DNA of 64,000 nt from contig JAGQHB010000029.1 of NCBI GenBank assembly GCA_020432045.1, positions 62,001-126,000 on the forward strand, given 5' to 3'. Within the stretch, counting starts at the first letter, position 1, and each line of letters begins with the position of its first letter. Source of the DNA: Dehalococcoidia bacterium (GTDB taxonomy: Bacteria > Chloroflexota > Dehalococcoidia > Tepidiformales > Tepidiformaceae). A model generated the notes under the pieces. It had not been told where the DNA came from. It searched no databases and saw only the letters and a program-made list of their open reading frames with translations. Of the stretch, positions 59,017-64,000 are shown piece after piece. The translations under genes were made by a program, and so were the position numbers.

Positions 59017-60774
59017 TCAGCGGCGGCCGAATTGGCGCTCGATGAGCTCGGTGCCCATGTGGACGAGCGTCGGTCTGCCGTGGGGACAGGTGCGCGGGCT
59101 GGCGGTGGTCTCCAGGTCCTCGATCAGGCGTCGCATCTCGTCGAGGGCGAGGCCCATGCCGGCGCGTACGCTGGAATGGCAGGCAACCGTGGCCGCAGCA
59201 CGGGCGAACGGGTCCTGGACGCGGCGGTCAGCGTGTAGTTGGTCGAGCAGACTGCGTACCGCACCAAGGATGTCGCTGCCGTTGAGGCCGGCCGGGGCCG
59301 ACCGGAGCAGGAACGCCGCCTGGCCGAAGGGCTCCAATTCGAGGCCGAGACGGGCCAGGTGGTCGACGTGCTCGAGGGCAGTCACGGCCGCGATGGGGTC
59401 GAGTTCCAGGAGAAGCGGTTCGAGGAGCGGCTGCTGGGCGGCGTTCGCGATCCCGCGCGCGAGTAACCGGTCGTAGACAACGCGCTCATGAGCCGCGTGC
59501 TGGTCGACGAGGTACATGCCATCGGGTCCTTCGGCGACCACGTAGGTCGCGGCGAGCTGGCCAACGACGCGCAGGAGCGGGAGCGTCTCCCGTTGGGGTC
59601 GCGAGGTTCTTGGTACGACTGGCCCGCGAGCCAGTTCCATGGCGGCCTGGACCGGCCCTGGTGGCTTGAGCATGTCCGGTGGCTGGAGGCGATCACGAAG
59701 CGGGAGCAGGCCGGGACCCAGGGCTTGCTGGGGCACTGTGGCCGGTCGAATGGCCGTCGATCCCGACCAGCCGACCGCGGGAGCACCTTCGATAGCCGTC
59801 GAAACGGCGTGGCGGACGGCTCGCGCCACCGCGCGTTCGTCGCGAAAACGCACTTCCGCCTTCGCGGGATGGACGTTTACGTCGACCTCATCATCCCCAA
59901 GGTGAAGCGCAAGGGCCGCAACAGGGTGGCGGCCGACAGGCAGCTGGGACTGGTAGGCGTCGACAATCGCAAAGACGAGTGGGCGGCTTTGCACCCAACG
60001 GCCGTTGACGAACACCGATATCGCCGAGCGGTTGCCACGATTGACCGAGGGTGGGGCCGCGAGCCCCTCTACGGCGACGCCCGACTCCTCATGGCAAACG
60101 GCGAGCATGGCTTCGCCGCTGTCAGCACCGTAAATCGAAGCGAATGCGTGGCGCAGATCTCCGTCGCCTGCCGTGCGGACGAGTGTGCGCCCGCCCGTTT
60201 CGAGCGTGAACGCGGTGCCGGGGTAGGCCAGCGCATAGTGGGTCACGAGCACCGCGACGCGACGGGCTTCCGCGGAAGATGATGAGAGGAACTTGCGTCG
60301 TGCGGGAAGACGGCCAAAGAGATCACGGATGGCGAGCGTAGTGCCGGTGGGTGCTGCTTTCGCCTGGCGGCGGACAACTCGCGCGTCCACGAGTACGGCA
60401 AATGATCCCACAGGTTCGCTGATGGCCCGGGTAGTGATCTCCACGTCGGCCGCAGCGGCGATCGAGGGCAGGGCTTCGCCACGAAAACCGAGGGTGTGGA
60501 CGCGGCCAAGGTCATCAAGTGCCGAGATCTTCGATGTCGCATGCCGCTCAAACGCGATTTCGAGGTCTCCCGGCGGGATCCCACGGCCGTTATCGGTGAC
60601 GCGGATCAGGCGCAGGCCGCCATCTTCGACTTCGACAGAGACGCGGCTCGCCCCGGAGTCGATCGCGTTGTCGAGTAACTCGCGGACGACGCTGACCGGG
60701 CGTTCAATCACTTCCCCAGCAGCGATGCGGGCGGCGACTTCGGGCGCAAGGACCCGGATCGCGCCGGGCGTCAT
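59017..60774 (-). CDS. mutL: DNA mismatch repair protein MutL
   Basis: 585 residues. GHKL ATPase motifs: VVRELLDNAIDSGAS (E and N), VTDNGRGIP, ERHATSKISALDDL and LGFRGEALPSIAA. A Pro-rich linker follows (about 340-385), then the C-terminal dimerisation/endonuclease domain: VDQHAAHERVVYDRL, ACHSSVRAGM and CPHGRPTLVHMG. The metal motif is DQHA-x2-E with Asp instead of Glu at the last position. The ATG overlaps the mutS stop (ATGA). It couples mismatch recognition by MutS to strand incision. Confidence 0.95.
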   Translation of the reverse strand: MTPGAIRVLAPEVAARIAAGEVIERPVSVVRELLDNAIDSGASRVSVEVEDGGLRLIRVTDNGRGIPPGDLEIAFERHATSKISALDDLGRVHTLGFRGEALPSIAAAADVEITTRAISEPVGSFAVLVDARVVRRQAKAAPTGTTLAIRDLFGRLPARRKFLSSSSAEARRVAVLVTHYALAYPGTAFTLETGGRTLVRTAGDGDLRHAFASIYGADSGEAMLAVCHEESGVAVEGLAAPPSVNRGNRSAISVFVNGRWVQSRPLVFAIVDAYQSQLPVGRHPVAALALHLGDDEVDVNVHPAKAEVRFRDERAVARAVRHAVSTAIEGAPAVGWSGSTAIRPATVPQQALGPGLLPLRDRLQPPDMLKPPGPVQAAMELARGPVVPRTSRPQRETLPLLRVVGQLAATYVVAEGPDGMYLVDQHAAHERVVYDRLLARGIANAAQQPLLEPLLLELDPIAAVTALEHVDHLARLGLELEPFGQAAFLLRSAPAGLNGSDILGAVRSLLDQLHADRRVQDPFARAAATVACHSSVRAGMGLALDEMRRLIEDLETTASPRTCPHGRPTLVHMGTELIERQFGRR

Positions 60775-63314
60775 TTGCGGGTATCCGGACGTGCCAGCGC
60801 GCGAAGCTCATACAGTTTCTGGATCGCTTCGAGGGGGGAGAGAGCATCCGGATCGAGCTCCGCAAGCGCCGATTCGGCGGCCGAAGGTTCGGCGAAAAAC
60901 GACGGCTGGGTCGCGGATGGCGAGGTTTCGCGTTGCGGGTTAGGAGCAGAACGCCCGGTTTCGAGCTCCGCGAGCAGGTGCTCAGCACGCGCGACGACCG
61001 GGGCCGGGAGGCCCGCCAGCCGCGCAACATGGATGCCATAGGAGCGGTCACTTGGGCCGGGGACGATGCGATGCTCGAAGACCACGTCCGCCCCATCTTC
61101 CCGGACGGCGACGTGGGCGTTGTGGACGCGGGGAAGCAGACCCGCAAGTGCCGTGAGCTCGTGGTAATGCGTCGCGAACAGGGTGCGTGCGGCGACCTCC
61201 TTACGGTTGTGCAGGAACTCGACGACGGCACGGGCGATGGCCATGCCGTCGAACGTGCTGGTCCCGCGTCCCACCTCGTCGAGGACAACCAGCGATGCCG
61301 GCGTGGCCTGGTGGAGGATCTGGGCGGTTTCGACCATCTCGACCATGAAGGTCGACTGGCCGGCGGCAAGGTCGTCCTGAGCCCCGATACGCGTGAAGAT
61401 GCGGTCGAAGAGCGGCAGCTCCGCGTGATCAGCGGGCACGAACGAGCCCGCCTGGGCCATAAGGGCGATGAGGGCGACCTGGCGGAGAAACGTCGATTTC
61501 CCGCTCATGTTTGGCCCGGTGAGGACCACGATCTGGGTATCGGCATCGAGTATGCAGTCGTTGGGTACGAAACGGCCGGGGCCAAGTGCATCCTCGACAA
61601 CCGGGTGGCGCCCGCCGCGGATGATGACAGCGTCGTTTTCGCCGAAGACCGGGCGGACGTAGTCGCGGGTCGCGGCGGCTTCACCAAGGGCGAGGGTGAC
61701 ATCCAGCGTGGCGAGCGCCTCGGCTAGCGACTGGAGTTGCGGGAGGTTCGCAGCCAAGGATTCGACCAGGCCGGCGAACGCCTGCTTTTCGAGTTCAATA
61801 AGCCGTTCGCGAGCACCAACGAGCTGGGATTCGTACTCCTTCAGCTCCTCGGTCACATACCGTTCGGCGCCGACGAGTGTCTGGCGGCGCTGGTAGTGGT
61901 CCGGGACGAGCGCGGCGTTCGCGGTCGAAACCTCGATGTAATAGCCAAAGACGCGGTTGTGCCCGACTTTGAGGGAGCGGATGCCGGTGCGCTCGCGCTC
62001 GATACCCTCGATGCCGAGGAGGAAACCGCGCGCGTCGCGGGTCATCGCGTGCAACGAATCGATATCGCCACGGAATCCACCGCGGATGACACCGCCTTCG
62101 TCAAACGTCGAAGGTGGATCGTCCGCGAGCGCCGCGTCAAGGACGACAAGGTGGTCGACGGCAGCGGCGAGGCCCCGGCGGGCATCAGCCAGGGCAGTGG
62201 GCAGATCGGAACGTTCAAGGACTGCGCCGAGTTCGAGGGCGCCACGGAGGCCGGAGCGCAGCGCATCAAGGTCGCGCGGCCCGGCCGACCGCGCACCGAT
62301 TTTCCCGGCCAGCCGCTCTATGTCGGCGATGCTCCGGAGAACGGCACGTGACTGTTCGCGGACGATGGGATTCGTTGCAGCCCAGCCGGTGGCATCGAGG
62401 CGGTGGTCGAGGGCCACGCGGTCACGGAGCGGGCGGGTGAGCCAACCACGAAGCATGCGGGCGCCCATCGGCGTGCGCGTGTGGTTAAGGACCTGGAACA
62501 ACGAGCCCGTGCGGCCGCTCCCGGCCACGACATCAAGGTTGCGGAGCGTGCGCTGGTCGACGGTGAGGATTCCGGCCGAGGGCACCCTGCGGACACGGGT
62601 CATCGCGCCGAGGGCAGCGCGGTAGGTCTCCCCAAGATAGAGGACGAGGTGTGCGACGGCGGCAGCCTCCGCGTCGTTTTCCAGGAGACTGGCGCGGCCG
62701 TGGTCGCCGAAGAGGCTGGAAAGCGCAGATGACACTGCCGTATCGCTGACCGTCATCCGGTTGCGCAGCAGCGGCGACAGACCGGGCGGAACGTCTGACG
62801 GGTCTTCGCACAGCAGTTCCGCGGGAACGGTACGGGCAAGCTCAGCCAGCGCTTCCTCACCGCTCGCGACACGAACCTCGCCCGTAGTGATATCGGCAAG
62901 GGCGACGGCGATGACGCTGCGACGGATGGCGAGCGCGGCAAGATAGTTGGGAGCGTCCGGTACAAGCGAGGCGTCCGCCGTCACCGTCCCGGCGGTAACG
63001 ACGCGGACGACTTCACGCGGGACGAGGCCTTTGACATCAGCCGCGTCGGCCATCTGCTCGCAGATCGCGACACGGTAGCCGCGGCTGACAAGCTTCGCCA
63101 CATGGCCATCGATGCTGTGGTAGGGGACGCCGGCGAGCGGGACGCGGACATCTTTGCCCATCGGCTTGGACGTGAGCGTGATCTGCAGTTCGCTCGCGGC
63201 GATACGGGCGTCTTCATCAAACGTCTCGTAGAAGTCGCCGAGGCGGAAGAAGAGGATCGTGTCCGGATAGCGTTGCTTGAGCTCGAGGTATTGCCTGCGG
63301 ATGGGGGTGGACAC
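60771..63314 (-). CDS. mutS: DNA mismatch repair protein MutS
   Basis: 847 residues, MutS1 type. The mismatch-binding Phe-x-Glu is in FRLGDFYETF (about residues 24-33). Connector, lever (DRVALDHRLDA) and clamp regions follow; the ATPase has Walker A GPNMSGKST and Walker B LVVLDEVGRGTSTFDG, with GIHVARLAGLPAPVVARA near the end. GTG at 63314. Followed by mutL with an ATGA overlap. The promoter must lie in 63315-63432, shared with the divergent gene. Confidence 0.96.
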   Translation of the reverse strand: MSTPIRRQYLELKQRYPDTILFFRLGDFYETFDEDARIAASELQITLTSKPMGKDVRVPLAGVPYHSIDGHVAKLVSRGYRVAICEQMADAADVKGLVPREVVRVVTAGTVTADASLVPDAPNYLAALAIRRSVIAVALADITTGEVRVASGEEALAELARTVPAELLCEDPSDVPPGLSPLLRNRMTVSDTAVSSALSSLFGDHGRASLLENDAEAAAVAHLVLYLGETYRAALGAMTRVRRVPSAGILTVDQRTLRNLDVVAGSGRTGSLFQVLNHTRTPMGARMLRGWLTRPLRDRVALDHRLDATGWAATNPIVREQSRAVLRSIADIERLAGKIGARSAGPRDLDALRSGLRGALELGAVLERSDLPTALADARRGLAAAVDHLVVLDAALADDPPSTFDEGGVIRGGFRGDIDSLHAMTRDARGFLLGIEGIERERTGIRSLKVGHNRVFGYYIEVSTANAALVPDHYQRRQTLVGAERYVTEELKEYESQLVGARERLIELEKQAFAGLVESLAANLPQLQSLAEALATLDVTLALGEAAATRDYVRPVFGENDAVIIRGGRHPVVEDALGPGRFVPNDCILDADTQIVVLTGPNMSGKSTFLRQVALIALMAQAGSFVPADHAELPLFDRIFTRIGAQDDLAAGQSTFMVEMVETAQILHQATPASLVVLDEVGRGTSTFDGMAIARAVVEFLHNRKEVAARTLFATHYHELTALAGLLPRVHNAHVAVREDGADVVFEHRIVPGPSDRSYGIHVARLAGLPAPVVARAEHLLAELETGRSAPNPQRETSPSATQPSFFAEPSAAESALAELDPDALSPLEAIQKLYELRALARPDTRK

Positions 63315-63432
63315 TCGGGGATTGTAGCTGGATGCGAACGGATGTGCGCCCCGCTCGCGGCCCGGAACATCGAGTGATTGAACAGATGGCGCTCACACGA
63401 CAGACTCAGCCATCCCACCGCGAGGGTCCGCC

Positions 63433-64000
63433 GTGACTGACCTCTCCGACCTGCGTGTGCGCCTCGACCAGATGACGGAACGGATCCTGAGCCGGCTCAA
63501 AGACCGGTCGCGTTTTCCCGGCAATCCCGCCGTGTATGAGCCCGATGGAGTCCCAGTCGAAGGCCGGAGCGGGATCTCACTGCTGGATTTTGCGCTGGAA
63601 GGGTTGGAGATCTACCACGCTTCGCTGGGCCGCTTTTCATACCCAGACCAGTACCGGCTGACTGCGGCCGAGGTGCACACCTCGCCGGTGCGGCGGACGG
63701 TTGCGGCCGTCCGCGACCCCGACGTGACAATCCAGCTACGGGACAACCTGCTGACCTACTACCGCGAGCTGGTGCGGCGGCTCTCGCCCACGGGCGAGGA
63801 CCCAGAGACCTACGGCGAGACCGCGTACGTGGACGCTGACCTGTTGAACCTGCTCAACGAGCGGATCAACGTGGGCCGCCAGGTCGCGAAGTCAAAGGCC
63901 GTATCGAATCCCTCCCTCGGGGACATCGTGAACGACGGGGACGCGCTGACCGCGTTACTACGCGACGAGGCACGGGAGCAGCGGCTTTTGGAAACCGTAG
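63433..64000 (+). CDS. Possible chorismate mutase, N-terminal 189 residues (partial)
   Basis: GTG at 63433 (GAGGG six bases upstream) opens a frame that continues past the right edge. The start TDLSDLRVRLDQMTERILSR resembles the first helix of type II chorismate mutases (L-x2-LR-x2-ID-x-ID-x2-I). Further on, SGISLLDFALEGLEIYHASL and ETYGETAYVDADLLNLLNER appear and are conserved-looking, with an Arg/Lys-rich helix GRQVAKSKA. I suggest a chorismate-mutase-like helical protein; the identification is tentative. Divergent from mutS. Confidence 0.5.
   Translation, partial: MTDLSDLRVRLDQMTERILSRLKDRSRFPGNPAVYEPDGVPVEGRSGISLLDFALEGLEIYHASLGRFSYPDQYRLTAAEVHTSPVRRTVAAVRDPDVTIQLRDNLLTYYRELVRRLSPTGEDPETYGETAYVDADLLNLLNERINVGRQVAKSKAVSNPSLGDIVNDGDALTALLRDEAREQRLLETV

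Noticed and set aside
1-64000. CRISPR array, insertion sequence, prophage or integron
   Set aside because: No regularly spaced repeats, transposase or integrase sequence was seen anywhere in the window.

Overview
The window is a contiguous piece of a high-GC bacterial chromosome. I infer a member of the Chloroflexota, probably near Dehalococcoidia or Thermomicrobia. This rests on paired Chlor_Arch_YYY (DUF2298) and Agl23-like (TIGR03663) membrane proteins, which are families known mainly from Chloroflexi and Archaea, on frequent GTG/TTG starts, on Thr/Pro-rich exported proteins, and on the order rnc-smc-ftsY. No rRNA marker is present, so the taxonomy is inference.

Layout. 1-5.2 kb: the 3' end of typA, an exported protein, a crotonase, a sugar epimerase and a two-gene biotin carboxylase/BCCP unit. 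5.3-7.7 kb: a NuoE/NuoF-like NADH-oxidising pair. 7.8-22.8 kb: one same-strand run with mostly overlapping or abutting genes (rnc, smc, ftsY, YYY protein, two further polytopic GT-C-like proteins of which one carries an NHL propeller, a UPF0104 flippase-like protein and a FAD oxidoreductase). It ties housekeeping genes to what looks like surface-glycan or lipid-linked sugar chemistry. 23-25 kb: a zinc-finger/HTH protein, a two-TM protein and nadA behind two near-identical palindromes. 25-26.7 kb: an iron-uptake unit (FTR1 permease, cupredoxin lipoprotein) followed by a frameshifted remnant of a Dyp peroxidase. 26.9-30.2 kb: a LON-substrate-binding-domain protein, a DinB-like protein, an HpaB-type oxygenase, and tRNA-Gly, tRNA-Leu and tRNA-Gln.

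30.4-37.5 kb is an accessory zone of small single genes: an aminoglycoside-kinase-like gene with an apparent N-terminal frameshift, VOC proteins, a P-loop kinase, a DHFR-like protein, a large exported protein, a PNPOx-like protein, and a MerR-ArsC fusion with a textbook MerR promoter. 37.6-42.5 kb is a second glycan-type cluster (DUF2064 glycosyltransferase, small membrane protein, radical SAM/SPASM enzyme, DUF2079 protein, GT2). It converges on a decayed XRE-cupin/GNAT pair (42.5-43.6 kb).

43.6-55.2 kb: VOC proteins, a BNR-repeat protein, an alkylsulfatase-like MBL enzyme, two LLM flavin oxidoreductases, a ferritin-like/VIT1 fusion, a CAP-domain protein and the TldD/PmbA protease pair. 55.2-64 kb: leuS, an MgtC-like protein, a conserved unknown, mutL-mutS, and the start of a possible chorismate mutase running off the right edge. 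I saw no CRISPR array, insertion sequence, prophage or replication origin.
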